Source: Achromobacter aegrifaciens (GTDB taxonomy: Bacteria > Pseudomonadota > Gammaproteobacteria > Burkholderiales > Burkholderiaceae_B). Taken from it: a DNA stretch of 64,000 nucleotides. A model generated the notes under the pieces. The model had not been told where the DNA came from. It did not search any database and was given only the letters and a program-made list of their open reading frames with translations. The DNA is taken from contig NZ_CADIJY010000016.1 in the NCBI RefSeq assembly GCF_902859735.1, positions 1 to 64,000 on the forward strand. Direction: 5' to 3'. The position numbers and the translations under genes were made by a program. Of the stretch, positions 8,337-16,210 are shown in pieces; within the stretch, counting starts at the first letter, position 1, and every line of letters starts with the position of its first letter.

Positions 8337-9512
8337 TCAATGTTCGCGGCGCATATCCGGAATGGCGATGGGCGCACGATCCATCGCCTGCAATAGTTGG
8401 CCCAGCCCGCGGGCCGTCGCTCCCTCCATCCGTCCTCCCGGCCCACAGACATCGTCCGCGCTGGTCCACGCCGGAGCCGCGCCCGGCAGGCGGCGCGCAC
8501 GCAGCCAGCCTTGGCGGTCGACCATGAACTGCGCGCCCGCCAGCTCGTCAGGCGACACGCCGGCTGCCAGCGCATAGGCGTTCCAGGCCTCTACGCCTGC
8601 CGCCACGCAATCCGCGTCTACGCGCTGTGTGTGGCCACGCGTCAGCGCCACGGTGAGCAGGCGTGGATCCTGCGGTTCCTCGGCCGCGCCCTGCGCGTAG
8701 GCCATCACACGCAGGGGCAAGCCGCGCAAGCCGCTGAGCCGCGTCGCCCGGCCGTCGCGGCAGGCAAGCGCCACGACGGGTGCGGCGACCGCCGGCATAC
8801 CGCTGCCGCCGCTGACGCCATAGGCCCGCAGGCGCAGATAGTCCAGCACCTGCCAGATCTCTTCCGTGTTCAGCATTGCGCCAAACGCCGGCATCGCGGG
8901 GTTGGCCGCCGGTTCCTGGCCGCCCTGCGCGATGCGCCAGTGCAGCTCGCCTTCGAGCCTGTTCTGGAACAGGGCCGGTCCCAGCACGCTGGGCCACACC
9001 GGCAGGCTGGCGGCGCGCTCGCCCCGCCCATCTGCCGCCGCGCCGTGGCATGCGGCGCAATGCGCCTGGTACAGCCGTCCGCCCTGCAACAGATTGGCAT
9101 CGGAAAACGGCAACGGCGACCGCTGATAGGAAGAACTGTGCGCCTCGACCAGCAACATCCGCGGGTTCGGCCAGTCAGCCAGCAGCGCCAGCGCGACGGC
9201 GGCGCCCAGCCATGCCAGCCGGCGGCGCTTGGCGAACAGCGCGCCGCACAGCAACGCCAGCGCCGCCGCCGACTGCGCCAGCGCCAGCCAAAGCTGGCGC
9301 CACGTGTGCGGGCTGACGGGCAGGTCCGGGTCGTAGCGCCACGCGAATGGCCAATACGCCAATGCCGGAGCCTGGCCCAGCGAGCGCCAGACCGCGGCGC
9401 CCAGGGCCAACGCCAATGCGGCCAAGCCGACCGTCAACAGCGCCGCCATGCGCCGCCGGGCCCACCGCGCCGCGCCAGCGGCATCCGCCGGCCGGCGTTG
9501 CACGATGCTCAC
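8337..9512 (-). CDS. membrane-anchored mono-heme c-type cytochrome
   Basis: A 391-residue protein with about three N-terminal helices (about 22-45, 70-92, 96-112) followed by a periplasmic c-type cytochrome domain: heme site CAACH with the NPAMPAF segment supplying a likely Met ligand about 70 residues later. A further domain of about 140 residues completes the C-terminus. The helix-linker-heme arrangement resembles the end of CopD/cytochrome fusion proteins. The start is taken as GTG 9512, which overlaps the TGA of the ATPase gene (GTGA), so it is coupled to the ABC transporter; an internal ATG after the RRR stretch is an alternative. A cytochrome in a NitT/TauT-type transporter operon is unusual. 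Confidence 0.8.
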   Translation of the reverse strand: MSIVQRRPADAAGAARWARRRMAALLTVGLAALALALGAAVWRSLGQAPALAYWPFAWRYDPDLPVSPHTWRQLWLALAQSAAALALLCGALFAKRRRLAWLGAAVALALLADWPNPRMLLVEAHSSSYQRSPLPFSDANLLQGGRLYQAHCAACHGAAADGRGERAASLPVWPSVLGPALFQNRLEGELHWRIAQGGQEPAANPAMPAFGAMLNTEEIWQVLDYLRLRAYGVSGGSGMPAVAAPVVALACRDGRATRLSGLRGLPLRVMAYAQGAAEEPQDPRLLTVALTRGHTQRVDADCVAAGVEAWNAYALAAGVSPDELAGAQFMVDRQGWLRARRLPGAAPAWTSADDVCGPGGRMEGATARGLGQLLQAMDRAPIAIPDMRREH

Positions 9513-10300
9513 CACGTCGCATCCAGCCCCAACAAGGCCAGCGCGCGATGGCGCAACGCGGCCAGGCGCGGATCGCCGCGATGCCTGGGGTACGGCAGGT
9601 CGTTGACGATTTCGTCCTTGATCCGCGCCGGCCGCTCGCTCAGCACCACGATGCGCGTGGCCATGAACAGCGCCTCCTCCACATCGTGCGTGACCAGCAA
9701 GGCCGTGTAGCCTTCGCGTTGCCACAGGTCCACCAGTTCGGACTGCATGGCGATGCGGGTCAGCGAGTCCAGCTTGCCCAGCGGCTCGTCCAGGATCAGG
9801 ATGCGCGGATCGTTGACCAGCGCCCGCGCCAGCGCGGCGCGCTGCGCCATGCCGCCGGACAGCTGATGCGGATAGGCCTGGCTGAACGCCTTCAGGCCCA
9901 CGCGCTGCAAGGCCTCGTCCACCCGGCTGCGCTGCGTCTTCAACAGCCCGCGCGCCTGCAGTCCCAGGGCCACGTTGTCCCAGACCGTGCGCCACGGATA
10001 TAGCGTGGGGTCCTGGAACACCACGATGCGCGAAGGCGAAGGCCCCGTGATCGGCTCGCCGTCCGCCAGCAGGCCGCCCGCGGCGGGCGGCTCCAGGCCC
10101 GCCACCAGGCGCAGCAGCGTGGACTTGCCGCAGCCGCTGGGTCCCAGCAGCGCCACGAACTCGCCCGGCTTCACGTCCAGGTCTATGCCGTCCAGCACCG
10201 GCAGTTGCGCGCCGTCCAGGTCGAAGTGATGGTTCACGCCGCGCACGGCCAATGCGGCGCCGGCCGCATCCCGCTTGTCAGGCACCGCTGCCGCTACCAT
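9509..10300 (-). CDS. NitT/TauT-family ABC transporter ATPase
   Basis: A 263-residue ATP-binding subunit of the nitrate/sulfonate/taurine class (SsuB/TauB-like). Walker A GPSGCGKST, the Q-loop (VVFQDPTLYPW), signature LSGGMAQRAALARAL, Walker B ILILDEPLGKLD and the switch His (VTHD) are all present and intact. It works at the inner face of the membrane with the permease encoded just upstream. The ATG at 10300 overlaps the permease stop (ATGGTAG), and its own stop overlaps the GTG of the cytochrome gene, so the genes are tightly coupled. Confidence 0.92.
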   Translation of the reverse strand: MVAAAVPDKRDAAGAALAVRGVNHHFDLDGAQLPVLDGIDLDVKPGEFVALLGPSGCGKSTLLRLVAGLEPPAAGGLLADGEPITGPSPSRIVVFQDPTLYPWRTVWDNVALGLQARGLLKTQRSRVDEALQRVGLKAFSQAYPHQLSGGMAQRAALARALVNDPRILILDEPLGKLDSLTRIAMQSELVDLWQREGYTALLVTHDVEEALFMATRIVVLSERPARIKDEIVNDLPYPRHRGDPRLAALRHRALALLGLDATW

Positions 10301-11310
10301 TTCACGACTCCCTTCTGCCAGGCCAGGAGGCGGTCGCGCCCCAGGAACAGCAAGGTGATGAGGCCCGAGAACACCAGCGCCATCACGATCAGCGCGCCGT
10401 ACATGTTGGCGTAGGACGCCCAGCCCTGGGCCCATGACAGGTACCAGCCCAGCCCGGACTTCACGCCCATCATCTCGGCCGCCACCAGCACCGAAAACGA
10501 GGCGCCCAGGCCCATGAACAGGCCCACGAAGACCTGCGGCAAGGCCGCCGGAATCGCCACGCGCAGCACCAGGAACCACTCATTGGCGCCCATGGTGCGC
10601 GCCACGTCGTAGTAGGCCCGGTTGACGCCCGCCACGCCCGACCAGGTCAGCACCGTGACCGGAAACCAGGTGGCCAGGGCGATCAGGAAGACCGCTGCCG
10701 ACCAGCTCGACGGAAAGAAGAAGAACGCCATAGGCAGCAAGGCCGTGGAAGGCACCGGCCCCAGGAAGCGCAGCACCGGATGCACCCAATAGCCCAGGCC
10801 GCGCGACCAGCCGATCGCGACCCCGGTCAGGAAACCCGCGGCCGCGCCCAGCAGAAAGCCGTTGGCCAGCAGCCAAAGCGAATTCGCCAGACTGTCGGCC
10901 AGCCGCTTGTAGTCGGAGACGTAGACTTCGATCAGCGACTGCGGCGGCGCGAAGAACGGGCTGGGCAGCAGCGCCAGCTTGGCCGTCGCGATCTCCCAGG
11001 CGCCCACCGCCACGGCCAGGGCCGCGAGCCAGGGGCCGGCGCGGTGCAAGGCGCGCACGGCGCGCAACTGCCCCGCCCCCGGCGCCGCCGCCAGTAACAG
11101 CAGCAGCGCCAGCGCCAAGGCCGCCGCGCCGAATTCGCGCGTGTAGCCCCAGGACGAGAAGCCCACCTCGACGTTCGGCCATGCCAGCGTCACGCCGCCC
11201 ACGCCCGCCCACAGCGCGGCGGCGGCGATACCGGTTTTCCACAAGCGCCAGTCGCGCGCGGGCGGATTCACGCCCGCGGCCAGGGCGTGCAATACGTCAG
11301 CCGAGGACAT
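10294..11310 (-). CDS. NitT/TauT-family ABC permease with N-terminal extension
   Basis: A 338-residue permease. The C-terminal 240 residues carry the BPD_transp_1 fold with the EAA-type loop around VARTMGANEWFLVLRVAIPAALPQ. Relatives such as SsuC and TauC are about 260-275 residues; here an extra N-terminal part of about 80 residues adds two or three helices (about 27-45, 60-77, 92-110). What the extension does is unknown. The ATG at 11310 lies inside the 3' end of the binding-protein gene (14-bp overlap), and the stop overlaps the ATPase start. The operon layout is therefore binding protein, permease, ATPase, cytochrome. Confidence 0.9.
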   Translation of the reverse strand: MSSADVLHALAAGVNPPARDWRLWKTGIAAAALWAGVGGVTLAWPNVEVGFSSWGYTREFGAAALALALLLLLAAAPGAGQLRAVRALHRAGPWLAALAVAVGAWEIATAKLALLPSPFFAPPQSLIEVYVSDYKRLADSLANSLWLLANGFLLGAAAGFLTGVAIGWSRGLGYWVHPVLRFLGPVPSTALLPMAFFFFPSSWSAAVFLIALATWFPVTVLTWSGVAGVNRAYYDVARTMGANEWFLVLRVAIPAALPQVFVGLFMGLGASFSVLVAAEMMGVKSGLGWYLSWAQGWASYANMYGALIVMALVFSGLITLLFLGRDRLLAWQKGVVKW

Positions 11311-12328
11311 TGGGCACCACCACTTGCGCGTATTTGTTGACGTCCAGGCCCGCGCTCAGCACCTTGATCGTCTTCAGGTCCCGGGCGTAGCCCACGATCT
11401 CTTCGCGCAACGCGGCGCCCGTCGAGGCATGGCCATGGCTATGGCTGCGCAGGATCGCGGCCACGCGTTCGGCCGGCACCTTGCCGGGCACATACGGCGC
11501 GAAGATGCGCGCGGTCTCGTCCGGGTTGGAAGCCGTCCAGCGCTGCGCGTCGATCACCGCACGCGCAATGGCCGCGGCGGCCTCTGGATCCTTGCGCACC
11601 AGATCGCCGCGCAGGCCCAGCACGCAGCAGGTTCGGTTCTCGTAATCGCCCTCGATGTTGGTGGCGATCTCTCGCAGCTTGTTGTCCTCGCGCAGCGTGT
11701 AGATCAGCGGATCGTCACCCGCAATGGCGTCGACCTCGCCCTTGCGCAGGACTTCGCCGAACAGGTCCTGCGGGTACTGGCGCCAGTCCACGGATTCGGG
11801 ATCGATACCCAGCTGCGCCACGCGGATCGCGAAGAAGTTCTTCACCGGACTGGCCTGGTCCGACACGGCCACGCGGCGTCCCTTCAGGTCGTTGACGCTC
11901 TTGATCGGCGAATCCTGCGCCGTCAGCAAGCGCATGCAGCCGCCATGCGTGCCCACCGCCAGCTTGACGTCGAAGCCCTGCTCCAGCGGCTTCAACCAAC
12001 GCAGCGCCATGCCGATGCCGCCATCGGCGTGGCCGGTGGCGATCGCCTCCAGCAGCTGGTCGGTGGAGCCGCTGAAGTTGATGCGTTCGACCTTGAGGTT
12101 GTACTTGTCGAAGAAGCCGCGCTCCAGCGCCACCGACACGGGCGATTGGCAGACTGCGGTCTGGCTCCATGCGATCTTGAACGTGCGCGGTGCGGCGTTG
12201 GCGGCCAGCACGCGCGAGCCCAGCATGCCCAGCGGCGCCGCAAGGCCTGCGGCGCCTGCCGCGCGCAGCAGCGCACGGCGCGAAATTCCCCGCGTGGAGA
12301 TGGCGCGGGAATGGACGTTCGTATTCAT
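11297..12328 (-). CDS. Tat-exported NitT/TauT-type ABC binding protein
   Basis: A 343-residue periplasmic binding protein of the NMT1/SsuA-like class. The N-terminus holds a twin-arginine signal (SRRALLR, Arg17-Arg18) followed by a hydrophobic stretch and a likely cleavage after about residue 43. Tat export often means folding with a cofactor or metal before secretion. The mature part has a GGCMR, a TCC and a SHSHGH segment, an uncommon number of Cys and His that could bind metal; this is inference. ATG 12328 has a strong ribosome site (AGGAAGG). It is the first gene of the ABC-cytochrome operon. The ligand cannot be read from the sequence; sulfonates are the family default. Confidence 0.88.
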   Translation of the reverse strand: MNTNVHSRAISTRGISRRALLRAAGAAGLAAPLGMLGSRVLAANAAPRTFKIAWSQTAVCQSPVSVALERGFFDKYNLKVERINFSGSTDQLLEAIATGHADGGIGMALRWLKPLEQGFDVKLAVGTHGGCMRLLTAQDSPIKSVNDLKGRRVAVSDQASPVKNFFAIRVAQLGIDPESVDWRQYPQDLFGEVLRKGEVDAIAGDDPLIYTLREDNKLREIATNIEGDYENRTCCVLGLRGDLVRKDPEAAAAIARAVIDAQRWTASNPDETARIFAPYVPGKVPAERVAAILRSHSHGHASTGAALREEIVGYARDLKTIKVLSAGLDVNKYAQVVVPNVLG

Positions 12329-12458
12329 CAACCTTCCTTTTGAGCAGACTGTGAATGGCGATGATTGCCATGCGGCATCATCGACCTGCGCTCAGGGGTT
12401 AGACAAATACAAAGTCGGGATAACAATATGGGCGACGCATGGCCGCCCAGGGGCTGGA

Positions 12459-12785
12459 CTATTCGGGCAAGTGGTCCGGAACGCCGTCCTCGTCGACCTG
12501 CTTGACGCGGTCCAGCGCGTTGCGCGCGGCCGACATGGCCTCGACCGTGCTGCGGAAGCGTCGGCTGATGAAGATCTCGAAAGCCTGGGTGTCGGGCTCG
12601 GCTTCCTGCTGCACGGCGTCATCCGGTGGCGCATCGGCCTGGGCTGCCGCTTGCGCGTCCCGTTCGGCCTGGCTCTTTTTCTTCGGCAACCGCCGCGTTT
12701 CGATGAAAGCGCGCGGCGGCACGCGCCCCTCGGGTTGGGTCGCGTACGCGAGCACCGAAAATCCGTTGATGATCTTCTCAGCCAT
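12459..12785 (-). CDS. hypothetical protein, 108 residues
   Basis: A small soluble protein I do not recognise. The N-terminal 30 residues are compact and mixed, the middle (about 35-65) is rich in Lys, Ala, Gln, Asp and Glu and looks disordered, and the C-terminal 40 residues (AFEIFISRRFRSTVEAMSAA and on) look like a strand-helix unit. There is no signal peptide or membrane helix. It stands between the ABC operon and the N-formylglutamate hydrolase-like gene, 130 bp and 71 bp away on the same strand. Codon use is ordinary for the region, which supports it being a real gene. Confidence 0.65.
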   Translation of the reverse strand: MAEKIINGFSVLAYATQPEGRVPPRAFIETRRLPKKKSQAERDAQAAAQADAPPDDAVQQEAEPDTQAFEIFISRRFRSTVEAMSAARNALDRVKQVDEDGVPDHLPE

Positions 12786-12856
12786 TGCGGTTCCGTGTGG
12801 CCGCGCCCAAAAAAGCGCGGTTCCTTGTTACCGACTACGGCCCGCCGCGGGAAAAC

Positions 12857-13726
12857 TTAAGCCAGCGCCGCCTGGCGCGCACGCACGTAGGCCGCCACCT
12901 GGGCCAGCACGTCGGACAGGTCCGCCTGCAGCGGCGCGAAGCCGGCGTTGCGCTCGCGCGTAGCTTCGTCCATGTACAGCGGACGGCGGATCTCCACCTG
13001 CAAGCTGTGCCGATTCAAGGCCGGCTGGCCGATCTGCGCGATCAACTGCACGCCTTTGTAGGGGTCGTTGCGCGCCACGGTGTAGCCCTTGCCGCGCAAA
13101 GCGGTCTCGATCAGGGCGATGAACTCCGGCTCGCAGGTGGTGCCGTCGCGGTCGCCCAGCACAAAGTCCGCCAGCGGATGCTCGCTCTTGCGGCCCAGGC
13201 GCTCGTAGGCGTCGTTGGGCATGGAGTGCAGGTTCAGGTGCCAGACCGCGCCAAAACGCTGCCGCACCTGCTGGATCGCCTGCGACAGCGCCGCGTGGTA
13301 GGGCTCGTAATACGCCTGGATGCGGTGGCGCACTTCGGCCAGCGTGAGCTTGCGGTCGTAGATCGGCGTGGACCTGTCCATCCTGCGCCAGATCAAACCC
13401 TTGCCCAGGCGGGTCTTCTCGCCCGGGTCCAGCGGCTCGGGCCAGGGTTGCGCCAGCAGCTCCGGGTCCAGGTCCTGCAGCGTGCGGTTGGGATCGATAT
13501 AGACGCGCGGAAAGTTCGCGGCGATCAGCGTCGCGCCCAGGGCCGGCGCCGCCGACCACAACGCGTCCACGTGCGTGTCCTCGCCCTGGCGCAATTGCGC
13601 CAGGGTGGCCGCGGCGCCGAAGTCGTCGGGATAGCGCTCGCCGCTATGCGGCGAATCGCAAACCAGCGGCAAGCCCGGGCCCGTGGGCTCGTGTACGGAA
13701 ACAGCGTCGAAGTCGGCGTGGGTCAT
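12857..13726 (-). CDS. N-formylglutamate amidohydrolase family protein
   Basis: A 289-residue zinc hydrolase of the FGase family (PF05013). Likely metal and catalytic residues sit in SPHSGERYP (near 27), HLNLHSMP (near 165) and an EIRR segment near 245. HutG-type members release formate and glutamate from N-formylglutamate in histidine breakdown; other members hydrolyse N-acyl amino acids or related amides. The start is ATG 13726; an in-frame TTG two codons upstream overlaps the previous stop. It follows the Bug receptor gene by 2 bp, so receptor and hydrolase form one unit: uptake then cleavage of an N-acyl compound is the natural reading. No other hut genes are near. Confidence 0.85.
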   Translation of the reverse strand: MTHADFDAVSVHEPTGPGLPLVCDSPHSGERYPDDFGAAATLAQLRQGEDTHVDALWSAAPALGATLIAANFPRVYIDPNRTLQDLDPELLAQPWPEPLDPGEKTRLGKGLIWRRMDRSTPIYDRKLTLAEVRHRIQAYYEPYHAALSQAIQQVRQRFGAVWHLNLHSMPNDAYERLGRKSEHPLADFVLGDRDGTTCEPEFIALIETALRGKGYTVARNDPYKGVQLIAQIGQPALNRHSLQVEIRRPLYMDEATRERNAGFAPLQADLSDVLAQVAAYVRARQAALA

Positions 13727-13728
13727 CG

Positions 13729-14718
13729 TCAATCAGCCTGAATATTGGCAGTCTTGGCGACCTTGGCGTAGCGCGCCAGGGCCTGCTGGATCTGCGCCTC
13801 GAATTCCTGGGGCGTGGTGCGCACCAGCGTACCACCCACTTCCTCGGCCTTCTTGCGGAATTCCGGATCGTCCTGGGCCGCGCGCACTGCCTTGTTCAGG
13901 CGTTCGATCACGGCCGGCGGGGTGCCGGCGGGCGCCACCAGGCCGAACCAGCCGCCCGTACCCATGTCGGGGTACCCCAGCTCGATGTAGGTCGGCACGT
14001 CGGGCAACAGCGGCGAGCGTTCGGCGCCCAGCACGGCCAGCGCGCGCAGCTTGCCGCCCTGCACCTGCGGCAGGGTCGAGGACAGGTTGTCGGTGATCGC
14101 GTCCACCTGCCCGCCCATCACGTCATTCAACGCCGGACCCGCGCCGCGGTACGGCACGTGCAGCAGCTTGATGCCGGACAGCATCATGAAGTTCTCGATG
14201 TTCACATGGCCCAGCGAGCCCACGCCCGGCGAGGCGAAGCTATAGCGCTCCGGCTGTTTCTTGGCCAGGGCCACGAACTCGGCCATGTTCTTGGCCGGCA
14301 GGCCCGGATTGATCGCGAAGATGCTGGGCACGGCAACCACGTTGGCCACCGGCACGAAGTCCTTCACCGGGTCGTAGTTCATCTTGCGGAACACAGCCGG
14401 GTTCGAGCCGTGCGTGCTCATCGTGGCCATGCCGATGGTGTAGCCGTCGGGCGTGGCGCGGGCCACCTGCTCCATGCCCATGGAACCGCCGGCGCCGGCC
14501 TTGTTCTCGACCACGATGGTCTGCTTCAGGTCGCGGCCGGCGTACTCGGCCACCAGGCGCGCCACGATGTCGGTCGAACCGCCAGCGGCGAACGGCACCA
14601 CCAGCTTGATGGGGCGGGCGGGATAGTCGGCAGCTTGGGCGATGCCGGCAAAGGACAACGTGGCGAACATGCCGGCGAGCGCGAAGCGCGCGGACCGGCC
14701 CAGGAGGCGGCGGGACAT
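13729..14718 (-). CDS. Bug/TctC-family periplasmic solute receptor
   Basis: A 329-residue tripartite tricarboxylate receptor (PF03401). A signal peptide of about 29 residues ends in AQA before ADYPARPI. The family blocks are present: VVPFAAGGSTDIVARL, VVENKAGAGG, the VPYRGAGPALND ligand loop and the LPDVPTYIELGYPD region. Such receptors capture carboxylates, amino acids or nicotinate-like compounds in the periplasm. No TctA/TctB membrane genes are nearby, which is common for orphan Bug genes in this family of bacteria. Start ATG 14718. It is coupled to the FGase-like gene and divergent from a LysR gene. Confidence 0.92.
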   Translation of the reverse strand: MSRRLLGRSARFALAGMFATLSFAGIAQAADYPARPIKLVVPFAAGGSTDIVARLVAEYAGRDLKQTIVVENKAGAGGSMGMEQVARATPDGYTIGMATMSTHGSNPAVFRKMNYDPVKDFVPVANVVAVPSIFAINPGLPAKNMAEFVALAKKQPERYSFASPGVGSLGHVNIENFMMLSGIKLLHVPYRGAGPALNDVMGGQVDAITDNLSSTLPQVQGGKLRALAVLGAERSPLLPDVPTYIELGYPDMGTGGWFGLVAPAGTPPAVIERLNKAVRAAQDDPEFRKKAEEVGGTLVRTTPQEFEAQIQQALARYAKVAKTANIQAD

Positions 14719-14831
14719 GGGGGATGACTCCGAAAGTTGAAGGTCAGTCGACAAGGCCGCCAGTGTCCGAACTTTACGATCCCCTTTCAAACGACTATAT
14801 TGCACGGCTTCATTACCAATGGTCATGCTAG

Positions 14832-15764
14832 ATGCGACTGCACTCGCCCTCCATGTCCGAACTGCACGCCTTCGTGACGGCGGCACGCCTGGGCAGCTTC
14901 ACCCGCGCCGCGGAGGTCTTGTGCGTCACCCAGGGCGCCGTCAGCCGCGCCATTTCCCGACTGGAAGCGCATTTCGGCCAGCCGCTGATGCATCGCAACG
15001 CCCATGGCCTGACCCTGACTGAAACCGGACGCCGCCTGTACGACGGCACGCTAGGCCCGCTGCAGCAGATCGAGTCGCTCAGCGCCGGATTGCGCGCCAA
15101 TGACCGTCGCCTGCGCCTGACGCTGTCGACGGTGCCGACGCTGGCCAGCGCCTGGCTGGTGCCCCGCCTGTCCGACTTTCATGCGCGCCATCCGGATATC
15201 CAGCTCAGCTTCGCGGCCTACCGCCGCAACGAAGATTTTTCGGGTGAGACGCCCGATGCCAGCATCCTGTCCGGCATGCCGGAGCAATGGCCGGGCTGGC
15301 AGGTGGACTACGTGATCGGGCGCGAGTTGGTCGTGATCTGCCACCCCGCCCGTCTGGCGGCCCGGCGCGCGCAGGGACTCTGGGACACGCCAGCCGGCCT
15401 GCTCGGGGAACCGCTGCTGTATCACTCGAATGGCATGGACAACTGGGCGCAGTGGCTGGCCGCCGCCGGCGTGCCGCGCGCCTCGGTCCAGCTGTCCAAT
15501 GGCTTTGACCAGGTTTCCATCCTGGTTCGCGCCGTCATGGCCGACATGGGCATCGCCGTGCTGCAGCGCTGCCTGGTCCGCGACGACCTGCAGGCCGGAC
15601 GCGTGGTGGCCCCGTTTCCCGACCTGCCCATCCGCATCGACCGTGGCTACCATCTATGCGCCCCGGCCCAGCGCCGCGACCATTACGCGCTGGCTTGTTT
15701 CCGGCGATGGCTGCTGGAAACCGCCGGGCAGGACCCCGACGTAATCGCCGCCAGCCCAGCCTGA
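14832..15764 (+). CDS. LysR-family regulator of the Bug-amidohydrolase pair
   Basis: A 310-residue LysR regulator related to the GcvA/AmpR branch. The N-terminal helix-turn-helix (about 8-66) includes SFTRAAEVLCVTQGAVSRAISRLE-type residues; the effector domain follows (about 95-300). It is read away from the Bug receptor gene with 113 bp between the starts, the classical layout for control of the neighbour. Start ATG 14832 leaves an 8-residue lead; the internal ATG at 14853 (MSELHAF) is an alternative. Confidence 0.9.
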   Translation: MRLHSPSMSELHAFVTAARLGSFTRAAEVLCVTQGAVSRAISRLEAHFGQPLMHRNAHGLTLTETGRRLYDGTLGPLQQIESLSAGLRANDRRLRLTLSTVPTLASAWLVPRLSDFHARHPDIQLSFAAYRRNEDFSGETPDASILSGMPEQWPGWQVDYVIGRELVVICHPARLAARRAQGLWDTPAGLLGEPLLYHSNGMDNWAQWLAAAGVPRASVQLSNGFDQVSILVRAVMADMGIAVLQRCLVRDDLQAGRVVAPFPDLPIRIDRGYHLCAPAQRRDHYALACFRRWLLETAGQDPDVIAASPA

Positions 15765-15891
15765 GCGCCTAGCCTGCGGACACAACCCGTTGCCGGCGTC
15801 CTGCGCGGGAATACTACAAAATGAAAACGGACTCCCGATCTGGAGCCCGCTGCGGGGGTCTGCGCCATGCTGCCGGCGCGGTCGAAAATGC

Positions 15892-16107
15892 TCAGGGTGC
15901 GAGCTTGAACCCGAGGTCCACGCCCCATTTGTCGGTCTCGCGCAGCCATTTCGCGCCGCAATTCAGGCAGCGGAAATGGTCTTCACGGCTTTCTTCACGG
16001 CCTTTCTGCGTGGGATTGGTGAACCCCTGGTGTCCCAGATGGGCATGCGGCGCAACGCCTGCAAGCCCGGGGTTAATGCGTTGGCAAGCCAGGCACATAA
16101 CGCTCAT
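15892..16107 (-). CDS. small zinc-ribbon-like hypothetical protein
   Basis: A 71-residue protein with two CxxC pairs: Cys5-x2-Cys8 near the start and Cys47-x2-Cys50 near residue 48. That spacing suggests a zinc ribbon. The rest is hydrophilic with no membrane segment. ATG 16107 has a good ribosome site (AGGGAAG) and lies 11 bp from a long AT-rich dyad (16119-16142), so expression is probably controlled. I do not recognise the family. It converges on the LysR gene at 15764. Confidence 0.65.
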   Translation of the reverse strand: MSVMCLACQRINPGLAGVAPHAHLGHQGFTNPTQKGREESREDHFRCLNCGAKWLRETDKWGVDLGFKLAP

Positions 16108-16118
16108 TGGTGCTTCCC

Positions 16119-16142
16119 TACAATTTTAGTAACTAAATTGTA
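16119..16142. promoter_or_regulatory. MarR-type operator-like dyad
   Basis: The half-sites TACAATTTTAG (16119-16129) and CTAAATTGTA (16133-16142) mirror each other across TAA, with one extra T in the left arm. It lies in an AT-rich patch just before the zinc-ribbon gene. TACAATT/AATTGTA half-sites are typical of MarR-family (for example OhrR-like) operators. No MarR gene is in the window, so the regulator would lie elsewhere. Confidence 0.5.
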
Positions 16143-16210
16143 AGGGATTCCACCAATACTTTTCTATCGAATCAGGCCCCTAAATCCAAAAAATATTGTT
16201 AACGCCACAA

